A stretch of DNA of 64,000 bases from Blastomyces gilchristii SLH14081 (taxonomy: Eukaryota; Ascomycota; Eurotiomycetes; Onygenales; Ajellomycetaceae): assembly GCF_000003855.2 (NCBI RefSeq), contig NW_003101646.1, positions 1 through 64,000 of the forward strand, written 5' to 3'. A model generated the notes under the pieces. It made no database searches. It was given only the letters and a program-made list of their open reading frames with translations, and had not been told where the DNA came from. The position numbers and the translations under genes are program-made. How positions within the stretch are numbered: the first letter of the stretch is position 1; each line of letters begins with the position of its first letter. Below, in pieces: positions 11,625 to 25,437 of the stretch.

Positions 11625-13013
11625 TATTATTATTATTATTCTTCTTCAATTATAGATGTATGCAGTCAGAGACTATAACATCTACCTGAGAACTTTCAGT
11701 TCTCAGAGTTTTTCCTATATCTGTAAAGTTAACTATTATACATTCATCAATTTCAGATATGTAAAATCAGAAAATTCCAGCTCAGAATACAAAAACTGTT
11801 TACAAATTACAGTGTTTTAACATCATCTCATACTTTGAAATCATTTAACAATATCATGACAAAGGAAAAGAGAACACAGTCTTAAAGATAGACACATTAA
11901 ATAGATATATAGAAAGAAATTGAAAGAAAAAGATAAAATAAAGAAAGACTGTAACAAAACAAATTATTAAAAAATAGTATATAGCTGTTTTAACAGACTA
12001 TATCTGGTTGATTTCCTCCTCTTCATATTCAGATAATTCTGAATTTAGTCATTTTCTTATAGCTGCTTGAGTTTCTGATAGAAAGTCTATTAAGTATTTA
12101 ATTTCTGTCTCAGTTGAGAATAAGAATCTTATATTTAATTAATTTAGATTATACTTCTCTTTCAATCTGACTCTGAGACTATTGTATAATACACAGTGTA
12201 TTACAATATACTCAGAATTCTCATTTATATTACAGAATGAGCATTCTATTGAGTCAAATCTATCATTAAATCTTTGTATATAAGATTTGAAATAGCCATG
12301 TTCTAGTTTCAGCTGTATTATAGATGAGAATATTTTCTTTTTACATTTAATTGAACAAGATTTTCACTTGAGTTTTGTTTTAAATCTTGAATAATGTATA
12401 CTCTTCTTTTGTTTCTGTCAGCTTTCATTTCACTTATTTAAACAAGATTCTTTTATTTTTCTCTTTATAAAAGATCAGGACATAATTTTTTAAATAGATC
12501 TGCTTAATTCTGCACTCTTTTTTACAGCTGAATCAGTCAATTCATTATCATGAATATTTATATAAACAGGAACTCAGTGCAGATAAATTATCAGCTTTGA
12601 TATTCTTCTCTTTTAAATTTTTAAAACAGAGTTTAAGATCAGTTCAAGATTCATTTAATCATTATGAATCTGACTATTTCTAAGTCTTTTTAAAGCAGCT
12701 TGACTATCAGAGAATATTCATATCTCTTTCAAACAATTTCCTCTTTTATAAGATTTTATTTCAATGAGTTTGAAAGCTTTTACTATTATAAATAGTTCAG
12801 CATCAAAGACTTCACATTCAGAGTCTAGATTTCAGAAATCTGAGATAAAATTGATATTATCTTCAGTATAAGTAATGTCTGTATCTAATCTATTCAAGTT
12901 CTCATTTTTTGAGCTATCTGAATAAATCAGAATAGAGTCTTTTATATTAATTGTAGAAATTCTCTTCAAATGCTGTTCATATTCTTTCTCTTTTGATAGT
13001 TCACTTATTTATA
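11625..13013 (-). mobile_element. 5'-truncated LINE (Tad1-like) insertion with TSD
   Basis: The copy matches 3,195 to about 4,600 of the long LINE throughout: (ATT)n tail, 3' UTR, CCHC-like motif and most of RNase H. Homology stops abruptly at 13,013, inside the RNase H/linker region. The flanks carry a perfect 13-bp duplication, which marks a single 5'-truncated insertion by target-primed reverse transcription. Differences from the long copy are mainly TpG-to-TpA and CpA-to-TpA transitions. The coding frame is broken. Confidence 0.9.
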
Positions 13014-13026
13014 ATACAGAAATGAT
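13014..13026. repeat. Target-site duplication, right copy
   Basis: ATACAGAAATGAT follows the 5' truncation point of the LINE fragment and exactly repeats 11,612-11,624. Confidence 0.85.
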
Positions 13027-13994
13027 GAATCTATGAAGTTGAGTTGGAATTCTCTTTCATACTCAGAGTACTGAGCAAATTGTTCCTATGTTATTAATAA
13101 CCAGGAATCATTTCTTCTCAGATGCTTTGCAAGATATTATCACTCACATGACCTGATTTTACTATTTGGGTTAGCTTATTGCTTATTTGAGGTTAGCTCA
13201 TGACATAATCATCAATCCAGTGTTAAAACAGCAATGGATATCTGGAGAAGCGTCTGAGCTTGCTGAGATAACCCAAAATCAATCGTTCTTTTTCTCTGTC
13301 CGTAACGCCCACCTTCGTTTCATCGGATGGGCTTTGGGTACTCAAGAGGTAGGGCATCATATGTTAGAATCATTTCTTGTTATTTCTTGCCTTTACATCA
13401 GACATCTGCCCTTGGGTTGGGTGTGGGTGTCACAGATGTACCAGACATTCACGCGCCAGTGGTGGTCTCGGAGGGGAGGGGAGGGTGTCTGAATATATAA
13501 AAGTACTATAGTACACCTTTACTAACATCATTCTTTATGGTACTTAGATATTCTCTTTCCGAATATTACCTCCTTGTGATAATTCGTCGAACTCCCTCCT
13601 TATATATATATCACCCGGCGTGGCCGCTTAGTTTGTGACGCCTACGCTTGTGCCGCGCTCCTCCGCCCCATTCTGTGCGCCTGCCCTCTCCACGGACCGG
13701 AAAGGGATTTGGCATAGTGCTCTGGATCTCGTGGCCACAGGAGCGACCTACGGAGGATTCACGTATTATCGGCTGCCCAGACGATAGCCTTCTGCACCGG
13801 GAGAGTGTATCGTTTTTGGTTACTGAGACGCGCTTATATCGGTCGTTCTGTGCCAGCATCCAACGTGCAAGTTTCACACTTCGCGAGCTGTATAAAGAAT
13901 ATATCACATCCATTCCACAATTGCGAGCCCTATGACGATGCGAATGACCCTCAAGACGAAACCTCCATGCTAGATCCCGTTGCTAGATTCGTCG
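13027..13994. other. Isochore boundary and WD40 gene upstream region
   Basis: Composition rises from AT-rich to balanced across about 13,100-13,600. A 101-codon open stretch on the plus strand (13,187-13,492) looks mildly coding-like, but I recognise no domain and do not call it a gene. The last 400 bp probably hold the promoter and 5' UTR of the WD40 gene starting at 13,995. Confidence 0.5.
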
Positions 13995-16900
13995 ATGTCT
14001 CGTCTTCAATCGAACCTTGATCTGTTGAACACGCAATCTGATAACGATGATTTACCTTCCCCACTGTCCCCTTCTTACATCCGGAGCCTGAAATCGCGAA
14101 GGAAGATGTCACAGCATGTTCCCCAGCCGAACGGGGCGAAGCGCGCGGTAAATAGCTCCAAATTGCTTTCTTTGACTTTTCACCCAAAATTTCCGCTCAG
14201 CCTTCCGGCTAATGAGTATGTGTTAAATTGTTCTTCAGGCCCCAATAAAAGCGCGACGAGGAGGTATTAGTTTAGGTGGCAGGCGACAGCTGTCTCAAAG
14301 TGAGCTGTTTCGTCAGCCCGGGGCTGTACAGTTTGCATCACACCCCCAGTCCCGCCCCTGCCTGCTTTCAATGGACACGCATAATACCCCTACAAAACCA
14401 ACATTAGTCGCACCAGACATTTTGAACAGCGTTTCGGCAAGCCAGCCGAATGCGGCTGCTCAACCAGAGTCTTCGAGAAATTCCTCGCCGGAGGCGGATT
14501 TGGAGGGTGAATCGCTAGATGAAAAGGCGCAGGCGCTGCTCCATCAGTTTCTTTGTACTAGCTCAACGAAATCTTCGAACGAGGTTGATTCTGGGACGGG
14601 TCCTGAACCAAGTTATATGCACGTTCAACCGTCTAATGGCTTGAAGCGGACTGCTGATGGCCAAGTTAAACAAGCTGCTTCCCATGGAAAGGGTCCTTCT
14701 TATGAGACGAAAGAGATTGGAGACTCAAGAAGCGATCTGACACAATCTGGAATCATTCATCCAAATAAAGGGCTTCCAGGCACGTCCCTCGGCCCTCAGA
14801 GTTCGAGTGGTGTGAAGAATACTACAACAGCAGCAACAACACCAAACATTCGTCTTCATTCACCAGCGAGAAGTACCCCTCCTGTTTCAGCGACACACTC
14901 TCAAAATGATGCACAAAACCCCGAAAATAAACAATATAGCACAACTAATCCTATCATAAATTCCTATTATAATGCCTCTAATATCTCTAACACTCAAAGT
15001 GACCCTCCCAGTTTACCGGCCACCTTCCCTTCTTCCAGTTCTTCCCTTGCTGTTGTCGTACGTCCATATCCCACCGACAGTGAGTTTATTAAACCTGGTC
15101 TACCGGCAAGTTCGACTTCGTTGTCTACGAAACACACAGAAAAGCCTCCAAAGAACAATCTTGGACCAAAGCCGAAAAATAAAGCCCTTGCGATGCCTCA
15201 TTCTGACTCCGGCTCCGGCTACTACCAATCAGACTCCGCAAGTCATACTACTGTTGTACGGCGTCCTCGGCGAAGCCGTGCTGCCCCAGTCAATTACTAC
15301 GCTAAAGTTCGCGGCTTCCTCGGTTACCAGTCAGATGAGGACGGGGAGGAGGCAGGGGAGGAACAGGAGAACCCCTCAGAAGTCAACGCGCCAAGAGATG
15401 ACACAACGCACCAATCTCCATATGAGGAGCTCACCCCGGTTCCCGAACCTGCGGCTTCATTGATTCGCTCAGTGTATCGCGCTGGTTATCTTCAGGTTCA
15501 ACAGGAACCTCTGCCCGCCCCAGTCGATGAAATATTCGAGGAATATGCTCCGTACTCTTCGCTACATGCTAGGATTGGGTATGGGGAGAGATGCACAAAT
15601 GAACATTTTGAACTGGATGACCCCGACGGACGAGTGATACATGCAGACTTTGACCAGAGTGAAATGGAAGGGTTATTCCGCGTTATGACAGGGCAACCTG
15701 CAAATGAATCAGATATCGCGATTCCAGATCTGCTTGCCCAAGTCACCCAGAAATTTTATCCTCACCGCGATCAACAAAAAGCGCTGGCTCAGAAAATTTC
15801 AGACTTGAATGCTCTTCACAAGTCCTTACTCAGGATCACTGATGACCCAACCGCGTTCCTGCTCCATCACCGCGACAGAGAAAGTTCCTGGCGGGAATGC
15901 GATAATGAAACGCCCCAACGTGGGACAATACGACAAATCTTATCCTACCTTCATATAGTCCTCGGTTTGCCTGAGCCAGCCAATCGTGTTTACCATGTTC
16001 ACGATATCTTGCAGAGAGTGCGCCAAACCAATAATGGCGACTTTCAGCATTTGATATCAGTCCTGAACTGTTTTAAACATCGTAGAAAGCGACATATTTG
16101 TGCCTTTCTATATGATGCTGCGAACGGACTTGTTTCCTCCGCGCCATACATTTTACGAGCTCTTTCATCCCACGCGGATTACCCGTCCCCTGACTTCGAC
16201 TGTATGAGGCCCTCCGCTCTACTTCGAGAACGTGAATTAGGACAAAGGGTATTTCGGCGGAAGACTCCTATCAATCAGAAACTCCAATCAAGAAGAGGCT
16301 TGGAGCTCTGGAAGCGATGGAAAGGCGCATCGAATGATGTGATGGTCCTTGCTTGGTCCCCCGACGGAACTCGATTTGCTGCTGGCGCTGCTGCCCAGTC
16401 CGATGAGCATAATATGATTTATAATCGAAATAATAATCTTCTTCTTGGGGACCTAACTTGCAATTCGCTGAAGGAGTTACCCGACCACCGCATCTGTCGG
16501 CCTGTACCAAGCAACGTCACAGACCCTAGCTTATACATGACCGTCAGTGCTGTCAGCTGGCGTGGCGACTCTCTGTATACTGCTAGTTTCGATAACACAG
16601 TTAAGATATGGGACGTCTCTACTCACGCTGGTGCTAAATGCGTTAATACCCTACTACACGATGGAAGGGTTATGGATATGGCTGTATCTCGTTCTGGCTT
16701 CATTGCAACGGGATGTGACTCTTCTCCTCATATCAAACTTTGGACACAGACAGGTGGTCAGGACTACACAGTTACCGATCTCACTTGCAATCCAACCAAA
16801 AATGTGGCAATGACACCTTCTTCCTTAGCCTGGGGCCCAACATCTGCGGATAATATTCTTGTAGCTGGTCTTGCTGCTCGGGAGGATGAAAAGTTTCGAA

Positions 16901-18387
16901 ACGGCCATCTTGCTCTTTGGCAGGTGGGACAATCAGATGTTTCTCCCCTGATAATCTCGCCTAATTCCCAGAATGTGTTCGATGTGACTTGGCATCCGAC
17001 GGCTCCTATATTTGCAACTGGCAGCACTGTCGAGCTCTCAGTTAGTGCCGTGGGTCGTGCGAAAACGATTCGGTCCCTTGTCCGTGTCTATGACCCTTTT
17101 AGGCCGACGGCCAACTGGGGGGCTCACATAACTTATGAATGCCCAGCTCTGGATATCAACGACGTCACATTTTGTCCTGCCAATAGTAATTATATTACCG
17201 CTAGTTGCACTGATGGGGCTACTTACGTGTGGGATTACCGCAATCCCGGCCAGATCCTTCATAAGCTTGCCCATGGCGCACCCATTGCTGAACAGGATCC
17301 AAACGTTTCTCGAGAAAAACATGACATTGGGGTGCGTGTAGCCCTCTGGAAGGACAACTTCATTGATCAGTTTTATACTGGAGGGTCAGATGGTGTCCTT
17401 AAGAAATGGAATATCCTTAGGGCACCGGAAGATGTTCTAGTTGAAAATACCGCACACTTCGACCAGGGAATTATGTCCGGTGCCTTCTCTCCTGACTTCA
17501 CAAATCTGCTTGTTGGAGATAGTTGTGGTAGTATACATGTTCTATCTAGCGCCCCATTTTCTCACGGGGGCACCAACATGGCTTACGAACCTGCTAGCAA
17601 GGAGAGACCTTCAGAGGACGATGACAGATTGGGTATTGAAACAGCCAAAGAGCTGTTAGAATCAGGAAAACTGAGCCGCCACCCTGTATTCGGCGTTGGC
17701 CAAGGTCCGCGCTATGACGGTCCATTTGCAGCATGGGCAAGACAAGCGGGGACTCCGAAAGAAGCTCTCCCTCATACACCCCTGCTGCCAGAAATCCGGG
17801 CCACACAGCTTGATAGATCTCTTAATCTCCGCCATCAGCTCGAGAGGGAAGATGAAAAGCAGCTAGATGCTAGGATACTGGGGGCAATTGCTCAAAACAA
17901 GCAGCGTGGGAGGAATAAGCGAAAGGTCCCTGAGGATGTTGGCAGACGTTATAATAATATTTTCCCATTTTCCCGCTCATCTTCTTATTCCTCTTCTCTC
18001 TCCCCTCTTTCCTATTCACGGCTTGGCTCACTCTCCCCCTCCATTTTTGTTTCTCACAAACATTCCGACAAGACCCATCAGTACATCAGCCTTCTTTCAG
18101 ATGATGAATCAGGTCCTTCCTCCTCGTCCGCCCCCCCATGCTGCCCAGCTCGGATCAAGAGTGAGTTCTCATCGACGTCGAAACCGGCTTTCCCCCCTTG
18201 TATTGACCTTACAGGGGACTCGTCAGAGGATGAAGCGGCCCGGCATCAGCAGCAGCAGGGCAAATCGCACGGAGCTTTGTCGTTGGATGATGAGGATGTT
18301 GATTCGCTGTGCGAGCCGCTGGATGATGATTACTGGTGGCCGCGCAATTGCGATGTTGATCCTAATATTCGGCGGGACGAGGCGTGA
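13995..18387 (+). CDS. Large WD40-repeat protein with C-terminal SIM-like motifs
   Basis: Exons are 13,995-14,147 and 14,239-18,387 (intron 14,148-14,238, GTAAAT...TTCTTCAG, branch GCTAATG), giving 1,433 aa. The upstream exon joins in phase 0 and the open frame runs without a stop into the Met at 14,371, so that Met is probably internal. The first 700 residues are Ser/Pro-rich and disordered-looking, with an RRPRRSRAAP basic patch. WD40-type repeats cover about residues 745-1,150 (SWRGDSLYTASFDNTVKIWD, TASCTDGATYVWD). A basic KQRGRNKRK stretch lies near 1,270. Two hydrophobic-acidic motifs at about 1,333-1,341 (YISLLSDDE) and 1,372-1,378 (CIDLTGD, then SSEDE) resemble SUMO-interaction motifs. 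A nuclear CUL4/DDB1-associated factor of the Raf1/DIM-9 kind is possible but is inference only. Confidence 0.85.
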
Positions 18388-19018
18388 AGAGGATATGCAG
18401 GAATCATTAGGGCATTTGTATGTATATAAGGATTGTGGGCTGTATTTATTTGAGGGAGTTTAGAGCGTAGAACTGCACCGGATTGTGGGCATGGCATGAC
18501 CCTAGGAAATGAGGGAAATGGGGGAAATGGGGCGCGCACGAGAAAACATGGGCAGGCACCAGGGCTGAATTCATGAACGGCTCCCCTACTTGCACGGATG
18601 ACTCCAATTATCAGCTTCTCTCGGATCCCAGGAGAGAATCCGTGGCAGATGTTTACAATGACCCTAATCAGTACGTAGTCCCGTGCTAGAAATATATGAA
18701 TCACTGCATTGCGGAATTTCCTTGTTGCCCTTATTCTATCTTTTGCTATGCTTGTGTTATTTAATGGCCAGCTTAGCTTCTGATGATATCGCTATCCGGA
18801 GCACCGTGACCTTCACGACATGCGATCCTTTCGCCTTCTAAATTCCAGGGCCGGAGCCTAACCTACCCTCCCTGCTCTCACCCTCTAATTTCGTCTACTG
18901 ATCGGGCGGTTGATACTTCACAAATTTAGTTGATGATACAGCCCCGCCAGTTGCCCATACATAGTCTGCTGCAAGCCACAAGAACGTTAAATCAACAGAC
19001 CCTTCTCCCAGCTCACTC
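18388..19018. other. Convergent intergenic region
   Basis: About 630 bp between the stop of the WD40 gene and the stop of the minus-strand ankyrin gene. It probably carries both 3' UTRs; no other feature is seen. Confidence 0.5.
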
Positions 19019-21347
19019 TCACTCTCGATCTTTTCCATATTCGCCTTGCAGAGTGGCCATCTTCCTGGCCATTGTGGCCGATTTGCTTGCTATAAACATT
19101 TTCACAACATGCTCATGCCCATATAGGGCAGCTATGAACAATGGCAGCCATGATGGATACGAAGGAGGAGAACTATGGCGGATGTCGTTGAACATCTTCA
19201 CCACCTCGTGGTATCCGTGGCGCATGGCTTCTAGCAGATCTATGTATCCCTGAATAGGGTCAGGGCCATTAGCTTCTGCGGACAAAAAATGGCGAACGAT
19301 CCCGTCATGTCCGTTCATCGCAGCCAGAATGAGGGCAAGTGGTTGTGCGGTCCGCTCAAATTCGCCCCTGCTATGTGCAAGCAACACTTCGACAAGCCAT
19401 CCTTTCCCACGCAGAGCAGCAACGCACAGCGGCGTTCGTCCATACTTATCTGGGGAGGTGGTAGGGTCTGGGAGACCGCCTTTGGTAATCAGAATGAGAG
19501 CCTGTTCCGTTGACATCGCATGTCTATTTTTCACAGCCAGCCGAAACAGCTTGGTCGGGTGGAAAACACGCACGTCATCGATTTCCTCCTGTACCCACGT
19601 CGGCTTTGCCCCAGCCTCAAGCAGGAGCGCCATGACACTGAAATCACGTCGGCGCCATGCAGCCAGAAATGGTGTCTCATCGCCCTCATTATCTCTCGCA
19701 TTAATGTCCGCGCCAAACTCTACCAGCAAACGGGCTATTTTCTCACTCTCTGAACTCGACCGAACATGGAAAAGCGGCGTCCTCCCTGTATGATCTCTAG
19801 CATCGATATCCACATCCCTTCTAAACACAAGAGATTCAACAGTATCATATTCACTAACCACTGTGGCATGCATAAGCGGCGTCATCCCTTCTTTATCACG
19901 CTGGTCAGCTATGATGCCCTTCTGCTCAAGCAACATTTGGACAATGTCCTTGCCTCTGTGGTTGGTCGTATTTATATTTTGTATCGCCAGCGTCAACACA
20001 GGTGTCCCGTCACTATTGAGAGCGTTAATATCTGGATCGCGAAGAGTGAGAAATAAGCGGAGAATATCCTTGTGGGAAGTAATCGATTCGATGAATGGAG
20101 TCGTCCACTTCTGAGTCTCCGTTCGACGATTCGCATCAACCCGACGATGATGCTCGAGCAGCATCTTAACGATATTTTTGTGCTGCCGCACTACTGCCCA
20201 TGTCAACGGTGTATACCATTGGGGTCGGCGGCGTCCGGATGGATCTCTTCCGTTCCAAAAGGAGGCGAAATATCACTTCATTGCCGCGCACGGCGGCATG
20301 ATTCAATGGTGTCATGTAGTTAAAATCTCCCTTGTTTAAGTCTATCCCTTTACCACCGCCGCCACAATTAGAAGCGTATTCCAGTTGTAATCGAATAAAC
20401 CACACATCCTGCTTCACCACCGCATGCATCAACGGCGTCCTCTCCTGCTTATCCTCCAGACTCGGGTCCGCCCCATTCTCCAACAACAGTCGCGCAACAA
20501 GTTCACAATCATCTGGAGCTTTCGAGGAATAGACTGCAAGCGCCAGTGGCGTCATCCCATTCTCCTCCTTGTGGTTAACATCCGCCCCATGCTCCAGCAG
20601 CAGACGGGAGACAGCTATCCACTTGTTGTTAATCTCGCCTCTTTCCCCTTCCTGTTCTCCTTCCCCCACCTCAGTTCTACCCGTCCCTCTGAACAAAGAG
20701 GTACCCACAACCACCCTCCCCAAACAATTTCTTCCGATTTGATCCTCCTCATTCACATCCACCCCTTTATCCTTCCCGAACTCCTCCAACAACATCCTCA
20801 CAACACCCAGGCGGCCCCTCTCCGCTGCCAGCGATATTAGCGGCACATAGGTCCCAGTCGGCTTGCCCCGGCAAATCGTCCTCTCCAAGACCCCAGGCAC
20901 AATCCCTCCATTCCACCTAATCAACAACCTCAACACATCCACACTCCCCTCTTTCGCCGCACGCGAGAAAGGCGAGTCGGAAAAAGGATACGGACAGGGA
21001 ATTCCACAAAACACAGGGATAAAGGCAGAAGCCCCCTCCTCCTTCAGATCACCGGGAGACCAAAAAACCCCCCCCGTAATCAAATTATTTTCCTTGCGAT
21101 AAGAGGCGCTGAGAACCTTATGCGCCCCGTGCTCGAGTGAGTGCTCCGCCGTCGCAACGCGGTTGTGCCTGGCGGCCCATAGGAGGGCCGAGCAGCCGCA
21201 GTAGGAGATGTCGATGGCGTAGAGGGTTGAGTGGAGGATGGAGTAGGTGTAGCGGTTTTGGACGAGGAGGGTGAGGAGGTCGGAGGGCGCAAAGAGGTAG
21301 GACGCGATGGTGAGTAGGAGCTCTGCGGGTAAGGTTGCCAGAGACAT
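19019..21347 (-). pseudogene. F-box-like/ankyrin repeat gene, broken by two frameshifts
   Basis: Translation from ATG 21,347 starts with an F-box-like helix (LPAELLLTIASYLFAPSDLLTLL), then about eight ankyrin repeats (GADVNHKEENGMTPLALAV, NGADPSLEDKQERTPLMHAV). At about 20,246 the frame leaves the ankyrin register, a second frame carries the consensus-like loop DAADPNG, and near 20,214 a third frame resumes with TPLTWAVVRQHKNIVKMLL. It continues through about ten more repeats to the stop at 19,019. Each shift is what loss of one base would give, and they lie about 32 bp apart. No GT-AG intron fits. About 775 residues would be expected. Such proteins often serve as substrate receptors or scaffolds. 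The rest of the frame is well kept, so the lesions are recent or are sequence errors. Confidence 0.8.
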
Positions 21348-22523
21348 TTCTTTTCGTTATTTGCTTCTTTCCTCTGGCCTCCTGGTTTTTATGGTGAAAC
21401 TTCTTTTTCTTTGATTTTTGAGCTTTCCTGAGGGTTTTTGCTATGGGGGAGGAGGGGAGACGAATTGATAGGTAGGTGTTGGTTGAGTATAAATATGTGT
21501 GGATGTTAGGAATTGCTCTCTTGCTGTTGGTGCAGGATAAATGTTAGAAACGGTCAGTTCGAGAGAGGTGGATGCGGGAAACAAATAGTATGTAACAGAA
21601 TATATCGATCATTAGATCAGTGACAGATATTCAGCTAGATAAAGTAAAATCGCCGAAGTTGAGCGCAGGCAGCTCCCGTGAACTAAATAAAGTTCCATCA
21701 TTCATCATTGAAAGGAATTGAGTTTTCCGAGGTTGGGGTGAGAGGGTAAAAGAGTTATTCAGTTCATTCGAAGGATATTTTAGCATTCATGTATTGCTAC
21801 TATGAAATTGTTATATACTATATCTATATACTCCGTACACACTTCTAAAAAGGGAAAGGAAAGAGAAAAAAGTTCACAAGAATGATTACACTTTAATATT
21901 AAATATTATCACATTCTTTTTTCTTCTCTTCTTCGCCTCATCATCTAATAACTCTTCTCTCAATCATTTTGAATATATTTCTCTCTCTTATTCATCTCTC
22001 TTTCTCCTCAATTCCTTATTGTGGTCCACACAAACATTTTTATGATATGGAAAAAAAAAAAAAGAAAAAAAACCTTTCAGTAGCCTCACAAGACACAGAG
22101 GTATATACATGCAAAGGAAAAGTAGAAAAAAACAAAGGAGGTAGTCAGCTCAGAAATGAGATGAGAGCGAAAATATTGAGAAACAGAAAAGGACAAAAAA
22201 GAAAGATGGAAAAAAATATCAAAATATTGAGTTGACATGTACTCGCAAAGTTTTAATGTTTGACATTGTCATTATGACAAAGAGGATGGATGATGATGCT
22301 CTCTGCTTCATCTCTTTTTCTTTTATCCACTTTTTCCTTTTGGTTTCTTTTCTTTTCCTAATCTACACACGCACACACATCTAAAAAAAAATAGAAACAA
22401 AAGTGAGAACAAAAAAATTTACCAGAAGCTAGAAAAAGCAGGAAGCGGAAGTAGGAGGATGGGAAAAGAAAAGAAAAGACAAGAAAAAATTTTAAATATT
22501 ATATCACATCACAATACACAAAT
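21348..22523. other. Intergenic region, ankyrin promoter and atp2 3' flank
   Basis: About 1.2 kb. The right part is A- and CT-rich (A-tracts at about 22,051-22,071 and 22,384-22,394) and probably holds the atp2 3' UTR. The left part is upstream of the ankyrin gene. No ORF is worth calling. Confidence 0.5.
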
Positions 22524-24833
<2,310 letters not shown>

Positions 24834-25437
24834 GATGGAAGTGGTGGATGGGGAGGAGTGGAGGGCGAGGAGGAATGGGCGGGAGAAAAGCGAGGAGGAA
24901 AGGCAGAGGTTGAATGAAGGTTGGAAGAAGTTGTTCCCGTTTCGTTTGGTGTGGAAGATTCTGAAAAGGGCTAAGCGCGGAATGCACGCAAAAGGGTTAG
25001 GCGTCGGATGGGGCCGGGTGCCCGTATGCGTATTGACAGGTATCTAATACCACCTGGCGGCCTGGGGTGGCAGCAAGTCGCAAGTCGCACGGCCGAGGAT
25101 GCTGTATAGGATTGTAATAGTACGCCATATTACAGTCTCATACACCCAGATGCTCGAATAGCCGCATACGCAGCGCACGAACAAATATTACATAGATTAC
25201 CGTTAAATTACCCCCTAAAGCAGCGCTGGATCCACCACCAAAAGCCGGAAGAACTGAAACCAATATCGATTCTTGGTTGCATTTTAGATACACTCAAAGA
25301 GTTATATAAAAATGAACAATTCCCATTTAGTTACCAGATATACGGTCCAGGGATGAATTTGCCATTTCAATTAACTAACTACAAGTCGAACCAGTTCCTC
25401 TAACTTTATTACTTCATACGCACATAACTGCTCCATT
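24834..25437. other. atp2 upstream region and branching-enzyme 3' flank
   Basis: About 600 bp that should contain the atp2 promoter (minus strand) and the 3' end of the branching-enzyme transcript. No specific regulatory site is claimed. Confidence 0.5.

Larger units (their letters stand above)
1..13026. other. AT-rich, RIP-type repeat isochore
   Basis: The stretch is very AT-rich, and CpG is almost absent over the first 10 kb (rare cases near 1,381, 2,738 and 7,391). Coding traces are riddled with stops. Homologous copies inside it differ mostly by transitions at TpG/CpA, for example G3818 against A12232 and the TGCTCAGG/TACTCAGA pair near 3,796 and 12,210. This is the pattern of repeat-induced point mutation known from ascomycetes. 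I see no intact gene. Composition changes sharply to GC-balanced DNA between about 13,100 and 13,500. Confidence 0.9.

Noticed and set aside
14972..15463. 163-codon plus ORF within the WD40 gene
   Set aside because: Alternative frame of a Ser/Pro-rich coding region; no domain.
20160..20260. A tiny intron joining the two ankyrin frames
   Set aside because: The only GT...AG span is about 23 nt and the middle frame still matches ankyrin consensus, so indels explain it better.
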